Below, one piece after another: positions 10,472 to 20,200 of a DNA stretch of 64,000 bases (positions are counted from its first letter, which is position 1; each line of letters begins with the position of its first letter). The stretch comes from Mantamonas sphyraenae (taxonomy: Eukaryota; CRuMs; Mantamonadidae). The stretch covers positions 62,001 to 126,000 of the forward strand of contig JAPMXV010000007.1 in the NCBI GenBank assembly GCA_026936335.1, in the 5' to 3' direction. The notes beneath the pieces were generated by a model. It saw nothing but the letters and a program-made list of their open reading frames with translations, ran no database searches and was not told where the DNA came from. A program made the translations under genes and the position numbers.

Positions 10472-10515
10472 GTTCCTGGTGCGACCACGCGCTCATCATG
10501 CGTGCACATACACAC

Positions 10516-11065
10516 TCACAACACATACAACTGGTCCTTGTCCTCCACACTGGGCGTCTTCATGTCCAGCCGCGTAAACACGTGATCGTTGCCAACTTCA
10601 CCCGCCAGCTCGCTGAATCCACCCACAAACCGCTGCTTGATGAAAATGTACGGCACAGTGCGCTGTCCCGTAAGCCTCGTCAGCTCCGCCTGCACCTCTC
10701 CGCCTGCCTCCATCTCGTTCAGCACCACGTTGTCCACAAGCTGCTTCGTTGTGCCCGACAACACCCCTTGCTGCACCCCAAGCTTCACAAGCTTGTCCAG
10801 CAGCCGCATAGCCATGCGACAGTAGCCACACGTCGACTTTGTAAATACTAAGCGCATTCATCCATGCATCCGTGTCAGCCCGGACGTGCTCACGTTCCAC
10901 ACCCACGCCAGTGACCACCCTCTCGTCCATCCTCCCACCCATGCCCACAGTGTGACCCCACGTACCCACAACAGTGTTTCCGCGCACCTTGGCCTCCACG
11001 AACGACCGCACCGAGCCGCTTGCGGCTGCGTCCGCCGGGGCCTTTTTGCTTGCAGTCCACCACAT
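10516..11065 (-). CDS. GRX: dithiol glutaredoxin
   Basis: Two exons on the minus strand, 11065-10966 and 10847-10516, total 143 residues. The junction falls inside a valine codon and restores the continuous core GNTVVVFTKSTCGYCRM. The active site is CGYC. The glutathione-binding TVP segment (TVPYIFIKQ) and the GG motif (FVGGFSEL) follow at the right spacing. The family uses glutathione to reduce protein disulfides and mixed disulfides. Residues 1-20 (lysine/alanine-rich) could be a short targeting tail, but no clear signal is visible. The C-terminal ~30 residues after GGFSEL are longer than usual and do not resemble the normal last helix, so a further 3' intron is possible. The gene shares a 169-bp divergent spacer with the F-box gene. 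Confidence 0.93.
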
Positions 11066-11234
11066 TTTTCGTCTCGATTCGGCTGAGTCCCAGGGCGCAG
11101 CGCACAGCGCATGGGCCAATCATCGCCTCACCCCGTTTTCCTTGTCATCCGCACTTGCAACACCTCACTCCCTCTCACATCGCCCACACATCGCCAAAGC
11201 TCAGCATCGGCCAAAGTAACTTGTAACCCTCCCC

Positions 11235-14200
11235 ATGTCCGCCGTCGACACCCTCGGCGGCGTCACGGTGGACTTTTCCGGCGACGCTGTAGCAGAGGTG
11301 GCCTTCTTTGCCGCCGCCAAGCTAGGAGGCTTTGTGGTTGTCGATGTGGAGGAGGTGGCCGCGGAGGAGGAGGAAGACGGCGTGGCCCTTCGTGTGACCA
11401 TGATCCCTCGCAGCGCCCTGGGCACCGCCGGTGTTGGTGACTCCTTTGTGCCCATAAGCTCATTTGCCGAGCTGGGCCTTCGTTCGCAAAAGGTGCGCAA
11501 GGTCAAGACGGCCAAAAAGAATAAGAAGCGCAGGGGCTTTTTCCGCCGCACTCGTGACGACGACGCCAACGAGGAACAGACACAGTCCTCCGTGGAGGCT
11601 GCCGAGGCTGCTGTGGCGGCAAACAATGCCCTGCACAGGCTCCATCTGCAGCCGCATGCCCAGAACAACAACGACGGCACGGCTTCAGGCGAAGTCCAGC
11701 GTGTTCTCAAGGCACAAGCCCAACAAAAGGTGTTTGCCCACCTGGGCCATCAGCAAAAGGCCAGCAGCGGCAGCAGCGGTTCATCGGACAGCGACGAACA
11801 GGCAGACCTCGACGCACGAGCAGGCGCAGAACTGGATGCCGCTGACGAACCGCAGCTCAGCAACGCCTTTCAAGAACGGCGCAAACATTCCCTCCGCACC
11901 TCACGCACAGCAGAAGAGCTACGCGAGCGAGCAGCAGCCCAGCAGCAAGAGGACGCAGGTGGCAGCAGCCGCGTGTTTATTGGACGCACCCCGAGCCTCA
12001 GTAGAGAGGACAGCAGCACGCTGAAGGACCTGCGCGAGAAACGCAAGCAACGACAGGCCGCACGCGAGACACAACGATCCTCCAAGGAGGTGGAAATGGT
12101 GCGCATACATCAAGCACAGGCCATGCAGCGCTCTGATCATACCCTCAATCACAACAACAACAACGAGGAGGCCGACGAACAATCCGACGGCAGCGACTCC
12201 CCTGGCTCCTGGCACGCCCTGGCCATCCAGGGCTCCGACGAAGACGCAGAAACAGAAATGGACGATGTCGAACAGGCTCTAGAGGCCAGGCGACGTCAAA
12301 GGCGCACACAGAGTGGTGACAGCGTCTCGGACAGTGCCATTGTCGGCCAATCCTACGCCCAGCCAGACTTGTACCACGAAGCAGAGCACAAATCGACAAG
12401 GCGGCGCAGGGAGCGCACCGATGAGCGAAAGAGCAGACGCAAACGTAAGCGCAAGGGAAAGGGCAAACAGAAACGGCGCACGCGAACCACCGACGACGAC
12501 GACGACGGCGAAATCGACACCCATGTCGACCATGTCGTCGTGCAGATGGACCAAAACGACGATGCAACCGATGCATTGTACCACGACGAAGCTGCGCTTG
12601 ACCTGTCCCTGCAGCAGAGCATCGAAATGTCCCTGTTTGCAGAAGGGATCTTCGAGATGGACGAAGGCGACGGAACGTCGCCCTTCGACGCTGATCACAT
12701 GGAGGAAGGCGAGGGAGTCAGCAGCAAAAGCCATGCGCAGACGTTGGTGGACGCAAGCTTCGAGAACGACGAGGATGCCGACGGGTTGGACTACTATGTG
12801 GACAATCAAGAATACCACATCAACGAGCTGCCCCTGGAGCTACTGGCTCACGTCTTCTCGTTCTTCACACCCATGGAACGCATCGTCATGCGTCGTGTCT
12901 GTACATACTGGCGCACCTGTCTGGAAGTGCCTGAGCTGTGGAGCCAGGTCGATTGCTTTCCGCCCACCCAGCTCCGTTCTGCACGGCACACTCGCCGTCT
13001 GCGCGAGTCCTTCCTGGCCAAGGAAACTGGCGTGTGGCTCGAAGCAAACACGCCCAGGCCCAGCACAAATCCCTACCTCACCCTTCGCGGCCTCACGACC
13101 ATGACCGACTCGGATGTTGCCGGAAGCGGCGGCTTTAGCGACCTCCTGCCTTCTGACAACGACTTTTTGTACATTCCTCACATCCGACACGTGCTCAAAC
13201 CAACCATTGCGGTCGAAGACGACGTTCTCCTCTCCCTGTGCGTGGCCGCGGACACAGTGCCCATCACTGCCCTCCGCCTCAACTGGATGTGCCACCGCGT
13301 CTCCGACGCAGGCCTAGTCGCTGTCACCGAATGTTGCGACCTTTCTCACTTGCAAGACATCCAACTGTACAACTGCATGAAGCTAAGTGACCAGGGCCTC
13401 GTCACCCTTCTTCAATGCTGCGGGCCAGATCTGCACACCTTCCATCTCGTCTCCCCGCCGCGCACAGTCACCCTAGGCGGCCTGAGTGCGCTGTGTGACA
13501 CTGTGTCCAGTCAATCGCTGCAGGAACTTGTCCTTCGCGACTGCGGTTCTCTCGTAACAGATGATCTCCTCACCAGCATCCTTGCTCTTGCAGGCCCCCT
13601 GCGTGTGCTCGATGTGGCCGGTGCCTCCAAGCTCAGCGACCGCTCCATTATGCTCCTTGCTGAATACTCCCAACTCACTCTCGAACGCCTCGTCATCGAC
13701 CGCACCCGACTAGGTGACTCTTCCCTACGCGCCGTTTCTGTCCTTTACCCGTGCCCCAGGCTCTCCCACCTATCGGCACGTGGATGCCGCGACACAGTCA
13801 CTGACGATGGAGTGCGTGCGTTGGCCAATGGCTGCGAGATGCTGCGCATGCTCGACTTGCACGACTGCGAAGACGTCACTGCAGACGCTCTTCTCGACGC
13901 ACTCATCGCCATGCACAATCTCAGTTACCTCGACCTAGGCGGCAATGCGCATGTCACGGATCAGGTCCTGTCAGCACTGGGTGTTCATTGTCCCTCCCTC
14001 GAGGTCCTCCTCCTCCCACACTGCATCCAGATTTCCGACGAGGGAATTGCCTCCATGGTCAGCTCCTTTGGCTGCGAGAATCTGCGTGTTCTCCAACTCG
14101 ACGGATGCATCCAACTCACAGATGACACGGTACTCGAGCTCATGGTTGGCTGCTCCCGCCTCGAGGAGCTCCACTTGAACGGCCTCACCAATGTAACCTC

Positions 14201-15113
14201 CGCCTCCCTGGGCTGGCTCTTTGGCAACACACGCGGCCTCATGGCCATTGCCAATCGCCAAGACACAGCCGACGCCGGATCATCCGCAAACGGTGCCGAC
14301 GGAGCCGTTCCCAACGCCGAGGAAGAGTTGTCCATGCTCACCGCAAGCAACATTCGTCGCCTTTGTCGCCTGCGTCATGTCCAGCTAGGCGGCTGCACAG
14401 GGTTGCTTCCTGGCCAGTTTCGCATGGAGCATAATCGCTCACGTCGTGTCAAGACTCTCAACCTGAGCCGAGTGCCTGTGCGTGCGGCAGAATTCAGTGC
14501 GCTCCTCGGTCCCTGGCTGGAGACTCTGATCATGGTCGGGTGTACCTCTCTCACCTCGGATGACATGCGCACTGTGGCCACCACATGCCCCAACCTGCGT
14601 ACACTGGACATCAGCGGATGCACAAAGATCCACGACGCTGGCATTGTCTCGGTGGCACGCAATTGCAGGGCCTTACGCCAGCTCAGTGTCAGCCAGCTGC
14701 CCATCACCAACGAGGCTGCTCGCTTCATCGGTGGCTATCTCTACTTTCTGTGGAAGCTGGACATTTCCCAAACCAAAATCAGCGACCGCGGCCTGGTGGC
14801 CATTGCCTCGGGCCTTCCGGGTCTGCGATGGCTCCACATGAAGGAGATCTCTGTGACAGACAACGCCGTGGGCATCCTCGCACAGACCTGTGTCCATCTC
14901 CAATATCTCGACCTCTCCAACAACGAGTACATCACCGACACGTCTGTACACACCATGGCCGTGTCCTTGCACGACTTGCGCGACCTTCGTCTCGTCGGCT
15001 GCGACCATGTCGAGTCCATCCGCCCCAATCTGGGCATCAAAATCAGCTGGTGGCCCGCTGTCGTCATCGGTGTTGGCCTCTTCACTGTCGTCGCCTTTGT
15101 GTGGGGCACATGA
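11235..15113 (+). CDS. F-box/leucine-rich-repeat protein with C-terminal membrane anchor
   Basis: Single exon, 1,292 residues. Residues 1-100 form an unrecognised compact region ending in a basic run. Residues about 105-520 are low-complexity, rich in Q, S, D, E and R, with basic (RKRKRKGKGKQKRR) and acidic (DDDDDGE) runs. The F-box starts at residue 529 (INELPLELLAHVFSFF) and ends near 572. From about 680 to 1260 there are some 18 cysteine-containing FBXL-type leucine-rich repeats (for example LRTLDISGCTKIHDAG). The last 20 residues are a hydrophobic segment (WWPAVVIGVGLFTVVAFVW), so the protein is probably tail-anchored with the F-box in the cytosol. F-box proteins link substrates to SKP1-cullin ubiquitin ligases; a membrane-anchored version would target membrane or membrane-proximal substrates. 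No substrate can be inferred. Confidence 0.9.
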   Translation: MSAVDTLGGVTVDFSGDAVAEVAFFAAAKLGGFVVVDVEEVAAEEEEDGVALRVTMIPRSALGTAGVGDSFVPISSFAELGLRSQKVRKVKTAKKNKKRRGFFRRTRDDDANEEQTQSSVEAAEAAVAANNALHRLHLQPHAQNNNDGTASGEVQRVLKAQAQQKVFAHLGHQQKASSGSSGSSDSDEQADLDARAGAELDAADEPQLSNAFQERRKHSLRTSRTAEELRERAAAQQQEDAGGSSRVFIGRTPSLSREDSSTLKDLREKRKQRQAARETQRSSKEVEMVRIHQAQAMQRSDHTLNHNNNNEEADEQSDGSDSPGSWHALAIQGSDEDAETEMDDVEQALEARRRQRRTQSGDSVSDSAIVGQSYAQPDLYHEAEHKSTRRRRERTDERKSRRKRKRKGKGKQKRRTRTTDDDDDGEIDTHVDHVVVQMDQNDDATDALYHDEAALDLSLQQSIEMSLFAEGIFEMDEGDGTSPFDADHMEEGEGVSSKSHAQTLVDASFENDEDADGLDYYVDNQEYHINELPLELLAHVFSFFTPMERIVMRRVCTYWRTCLEVPELWSQVDCFPPTQLRSARHTRRLRESFLAKETGVWLEANTPRPSTNPYLTLRGLTTMTDSDVAGSGGFSDLLPSDNDFLYIPHIRHVLKPTIAVEDDVLLSLCVAADTVPITALRLNWMCHRVSDAGLVAVTECCDLSHLQDIQLYNCMKLSDQGLVTLLQCCGPDLHTFHLVSPPRTVTLGGLSALCDTVSSQSLQELVLRDCGSLVTDDLLTSILALAGPLRVLDVAGASKLSDRSIMLLAEYSQLTLERLVIDRTRLGDSSLRAVSVLYPCPRLSHLSARGCRDTVTDDGVRALANGCEMLRMLDLHDCEDVTADALLDALIAMHNLSYLDLGGNAHVTDQVLSALGVHCPSLEVLLLPHCIQISDEGIASMVSSFGCENLRVLQLDGCIQLTDDTVLELMVGCSRLEELHLNGLTNVTSASLGWLFGNTRGLMAIANRQDTADAGSSANGADGAVPNAEEELSMLTASNIRRLCRLRHVQLGGCTGLLPGQFRMEHNRSRRVKTLNLSRVPVRAAEFSALLGPWLETLIMVGCTSLTSDDMRTVATTCPNLRTLDISGCTKIHDAGIVSVARNCRALRQLSVSQLPITNEAARFIGGYLYFLWKLDISQTKISDRGLVAIASGLPGLRWLHMKEISVTDNAVGILAQTCVHLQYLDLSNNEYITDTSVHTMAVSLHDLRDLRLVGCDHVESIRPNLGIKISWWPAVVIGVGLFTVVAFVWGT

Positions 15114-15119
15114 GTGCGC

Positions 15120-16150
15120 TCAACCCAGGCGAAACGACAGCGCCTCCTTCTCCTCTGCGGCCTTGATGAGCCCGTTCACAATGGACATCACAGTTTCTTC
15201 GTCTGTCTTGGCGTCGCCAACCATGTAGTAGCCCGTCCAGAACGGCGTCGGATGGATCGCTTTGTACGAGTCGTAGTCCAGTTTGGGCAGGTCACTTGTC
15301 CACGGCGGCCGCTCCTCGCCATCCGGCAGCAGCACGGCTGTGACCACATCACCGCTCTTCAGCACCGCCGTGTCTGCCTCCGTGCACACACGCAGCTTCG
15401 CTTGCGCACTGCTCTCCCCGCTATGGCTCTCCACCCATTGAGTGGCCTCCTCCTCCACAAGCGTCACATACAAATGGTCCAAACGGGTGGGTTTGATACT
15501 GAGCCGTGCACACACCCTTGCGCTCAGCTCAGCGTACATCATGTGAGGTTTGCGGGACAGCTTGAGCAGCCGCTGCTCGTCGCTTCCTTCCAGTGCACAA
15601 ACCACACGCACGCCTTCCACGTCGTTGCAACTGTCTGGCTGCACAACCACGAGTGAGTGACCCTTCTCTGCCTCTACCTCTGTCTCACCACATCCTGCCA
15701 CGAGCGACTTACCACTGTTCGGACGCCGCTGGTCGCCAATCGTAGTGTGGTCTCGCCCTCGAATGCATACCGTCCCTGCAGTTCGTCATCTCGTGGTGGT
15801 TCGTATCCAGCCGGAGCACGAAGGATTACATCCACGTACGTGATCTCCTCGGGTGACGGGAGGGACAGGGCGTCGAACCGCTCCTCGTCACGCAGCACCT
15901 TCCCTTCATACATGAATACCAGGTGTTCCGCTGGATGTCGGATGAACATGTTTGCATACGACACTTGATGCCTCAGTTCCGCCACCGTGGCAAACGGGAA
16001 CCCGTCCTTCTCGACCCCGCTGCTCATTTGGAATTCGCGTGCAGACGCCACGTCTCTCAACACCATCTGGATCTGCACTTGTGTCTGTTCGCCGTCACCT
16101 GCTCCTTCTTTGCCCTGTTGACTGCTCTTTCCATCCTCTGTTCTGGACAT
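15120..16150 (-). CDS. ubiquitin-like-domain protein
   Basis: Two exons on the minus strand. The first is 16150-15713 (donor GTAAGT); the second most probably starts at 15638 (acceptor TTGTGCAG) and ends at 15120, total about 318 residues. Nearby in-frame acceptors could add a few residues. Residues about 25-110 form a ubiquitin-like fold (FATVAELRHQV, LVFMYEGKVLRDEERFDAL, YVDVILR) with no C-terminal diglycine, so it acts as a domain rather than a conjugated tag. A second region (residues 150-245) may be another beta-grasp domain (RLDHLYVTLV, GDVVTAVLLPDG). The C-terminus carries a helix (TVMSIVNGLIKAAEEKEAL). I do not recognise the family. Its stop lies 6 bp from that of the convergent F-box gene, so their 3' ends must overlap. 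Confidence 0.7.
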
Positions 16151-17206
16151 TGTGTGTTGGATCTGCTGTCCCGGCCAGCGCCCGCGCAGCCACCGTTCTT
16201 GTCGAGGGGGAATAGTATGTCTGGACAGTGATACACTGTTGAGTTCAGCCAGGCTATGACCGTACCGAAGAGCACGTTGTTACCCATGCTGCGTGGGCTT
16301 TCCACACAGCTAATTTTTGGACTCGTGCGCTCCAAGCGCTCAACACTCTCAAACACCCTTACCCCAACACCCTCTCCCATTTGATTTGACTCCCTGGTTG
16401 CTCTATGCCGCTTTTCGCATTCCGCGGTTGCTCCTGCTCTATGCCTTCCTCTCCCTGCCGCAACGCTTCCTTCTTCCTTTCTGCCATCGCCTTCCCCTCC
16501 CGTCTTTCTTCTCCATTGCCGCCCCTTCCGTGCAATGTGCCCACGCAACCTGGCAACCAACATGCAGAAACACTGTTCCTCGCCCTGTGAGAGGTACACA
16601 AGGAGCAGGTGACGTCTGCGTAGCCGGTTGCGTGGCGCGTGGCACCGCCCTCGTCCCACTTTCCGCCCTCCCAATCCAACCCGGCCTGGACAACGAATAC
16701 AACCTGTTCATTTCCCGTTTTACTCTTGCCTCCTTCTATTCCGCTGGTCTTGCTCTTGCATTGCCTGGTGCTGCTCTGCGACTGATTCCACAAAGGCGGC
16801 CTGTGCACCCACGCCATGTCCGTGTCAGCCTCCCTTCTCGTCACCCATTGTTACACTGTACCCTTCACATCTATCGAGTCTATAGGTGTAGCCTATGTGC
16901 TGCTTCAACCCCGCACGCACCCGTTCTCTTCCGTAGCAATCCCAGAACTCCTTGCTTTCCGCCTCACAGCCCAGCCCCTTGTCCAGGAAGCACTTGCGCA
17001 ACAAAGCGTCTTCCAGCTTGCATGCTTCTAACGCATGCGCCTTGGCATCTTTGTCCTGTTGCGACGAGCTGTGCCTTTGCGTCAGCCATCAACCGAACAC
17101 TTCATCGCCACATGCCTGTGAATCACTCTTTCAACGGCCTACATACACAGCACCCCCCATTGTGAGTCCTCCCCCCTGTACAGCACAACCTGTGTTTATA
17201 TCTGCG
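16151..17206. other. 1.06-kb stretch without a supported gene
   Basis: This lies between the 5' end of the UBL gene and the 3' end of the RasGEF-fusion gene and should hold the UBL promoter. The plus strand is strongly C/T-rich, and the open frames in it give compositionally odd peptides (runs of L, P, S, F) that resemble no family. An AATTTTTGG string at 16311-16319 looks like an Sm site, but the upstream sequence matches no spliceosomal snRNA I know. I see no tRNA boxes. Confidence 0.6.
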
Positions 17207-20200
17207 TCAAGCGGCGCTTGGCTCTTCCCCGCCTTCCTCTGTCTCTTCCTCCTCGTCACTGCTCTGCAGGATCGTGCTGAGCTCCAGAAAGTTGGCTCGC
17301 AGGTGCATTGCACGACGTGTGAACCCGCCAAAGCACGATTGGTCCTCAATCACAGCCTCCAGTGTGTCGACACCTTTGTGCAGCATGTCCATCAACATCA
17401 ACTGGCTCTTGTTCAAACGCCCCTTTTCTGTGGCACTGCCCTTCAGCACCAGCAATGCAGGAAGCATCCTTTGCTCCAGAGCCGCCATCTCCGACGCAAT
17501 TTCCTGCCGCAGCACCAGAAGCTCACGCGCAAACCTCGACCAATCTCTCTTTGCTTGAAAGACCACCGTGCGTTCCAGCGCAAGCTCAAACTCCTTCACC
17601 AACTGCCCATAGTCTTCAAAAAGTACGCGTGGTAGCTCCGACGCCAAGACTGCGGCGTTGAACCGTGTGCCCCGGCTCACGGTGCGCTCGAGGACACTCG
17701 ACTCCTCCTCGTCCGATGCCCCTTCGTCACCCTCCTCCTTCTGTGCCTCCTTGTCTTTGCCATCCGTGCTTGTGCTCGCCTCCAATTCGCTGTCCCCTTC
17801 TTCCTCCACCTCGGCGACATAGGCGCGATCCCGCGAGGCCAGCGTGTGCTTGATGAACGACCCCTCTCCAAGCACATACCCATGCTTCTGTTGCACTGCG
17901 CGAAACACCTCCTCCTCCAACGCAGGCATGCTCACCTGCAGTTGCATCATCGAGTACCGCGTGTTGTTTCGCAACCTCGATGGAACACGGCTGCGTAGGA
18001 TGTGGACTTCGTCGTCGTCATCGTCATCCCCAGGCCCATCTCCTCCGTTGCCGTCGTCGCTGCTCTCTTGATTGGGTGTGTCGTCCTTGGCCAGCAAACG
18101 CCGGCTCAGGTTTCGGCGTAACGACACCCGCTGCCTGCCTTCCGACTGCAGCAGCTGAAAGCGCTCCACCATGTCCAGTTTGTTCACCAGCGCATGGATG
18201 ACCTGCAGCGACAACGAAACACGTGTTTGCACGCCAGACAGCGTGTCCGAACCCTCGCTGGCTTCCAGTTTTGCAAGCCGCCCCTTGACCAGCCCCAGCA
18301 CCTCTTCAATGCCAGCCAAGGCATCCAGGACGCTGCTTGGGGGCGGCAGCACTGCCAATTGACACATCAAGTCGCTTAGTTGCTTCACCTGCTCGCTTCG
18401 CATGTTTCCGCGCGACGCCTTGGCCACGTAGCAGCTCGCGGCGACAAGATCACGCTGCCATCCGTTGCCCACCAAGCAGCTGCTGCACAGCTCCACAAAC
18501 GCGAAAAACTCCAGCGACTGCGGACGAGGGGGCAATACAAGCATGCTCGTCAGCACCATGGCAATCCCTCCCGTGCCCAGGAAGCTGCTGCATGATACAT
18601 CTCGTTCGTCCACAGGTCGCACCGCAACATGCAGATCCATGCCCTCCTCCTCCTTCTCCTCCTCCTTATCTTCTTTCTTGTCGCCACTCCCATGCTCGTC
18701 CTCTGTCTCAGATGCACTCAGTCGTCGCGCGTGCACATCCGCAAGCCCCATTGCCAGCAGATTGCCGCTCCCACTTCCAAACGAGCTGCCGAAGCTGCTG
18801 CCAAGGCTGCCTACTGACAGCGTGCTGTTCACACTGATGGAACGGCCTCCCTCGCTGCTCTCGGACGACGACGATGCCGTGCTGCGCACAGATGCCCGCC
18901 TGTCCGTCACTTTGACCACGTCGCCGCCGGTGCCGTCCATCATCGACTCCCAGTACGTGGTCAGATCTTCCGCCAGCGTGTCCAGTAGCTTAAGTCGCTG
19001 AGTGCGCAGGTTGCCCACCAGTTCACTGGTCTTGTCGTCGTCCTCCAGGCTTGACTGGTCCACCTCGATTCGCAAAGCATCCGACCTGTTCACCAGCTGC
19101 AGCAGTGCAAACTGCACCTGGATTTCGTACTCCCGCAGCACGTCCAGATCCAATTCTACGTCCATGTCCGAGTACATCGACTTGACATACGCGCCTCCGC
19201 CCTCGATCCATGCCTCAAACTGGTCCTGCCACTTGTTCATCACCTGCGCCATGCTCTGGCTGCACATGCGAAAGTATGGCTCCGAGTATTCTGCAATGAG
19301 CACGTCTATGGCCCCGGCCTCGTCTGAAGTCTCGGTGTCGCCCAGGTCAGCCCCGACGTCCATCTTGCCCATCGATGCGTCCTGAATCGAGCCGCGCTTG
19401 CGCCTGCTGTCCGAGTCGCTGCGGCTGCTTCCACTGCTCTCGCCATTGTGTCCAAGCATCCCCTTGGCCATGGAACTTGGCGACATCGTCATCTTGTCCA
19501 GCAGCCACTTGGTCGTGCTGACCTTGGGCTGTACCGCCTCACGTGGCTCCACCTGCAGGGAGTGCACATAGCAGTCCTCTTCATCCATAAACTCCAATCC
19601 CTCCAGAAGGGCCAGCACGGGTTCGATGCGCTCCACGTCGTACTGCACCGACTGGAATCGCTCCACGTCCGCCAACACGCCAGCCATGATCTCTAGCTTC
19701 TCAAAGTTGATGAGCTCGCCGGCCACACGTGACGAGTTCACCTCGTGGATGATCGTCAGATTCGACAAAATGATACCCAAGTACGGCACACAGGGAAGGG
19801 TGCACTCGCGCAGCCGCGCGTGGTATAACTTGTAGCGACCTGCAGATGAGTACAGCTTGCGCATCGAGTCCAGAATACCTTTGAACCGTGTGCGGTTGAC
19901 CAGTTTCCAGGTGCGGTTCAAACGATGCACAGCCGTGCAGCCCAGGCCGGCCAGAATTTGCATGGCGCTGCTAAAGTTGTTCAGCTGCGTGCAGTGCTCT
20001 GCCACACGAATATACATCTTGAGCAGTTGGGCACGCCTCTTTGTGTCTTGTTCCGTCACGAGCGTCGTGGCCACCCACAATGCAACCTGGTTGAAGCGAT
20101 CCACAACAGCGGGGACGTTGGGACACCGTTCAGGCAGCTTCTTCCAGTTGCAGTTGACCAACTCATGTGGACGGATGCGCCTGAACAATTCCATCTCTAG

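Noticed and set aside
16200-16340. Possible spliceosomal snRNA upstream of an AATTTTTGG Sm-like string
   Set aside because: The upstream 120 bp does not match the 5' ends or conserved boxes of U1, U2, U4, U5 or U12 on either strand.
16317-17165. 282-codon open frame on the plus strand in the gene-free kilobase
   Set aside because: Peptide is low complexity (L, P, S, F) from pyrimidine-rich DNA; it has no recognisable fold or good splice partners.
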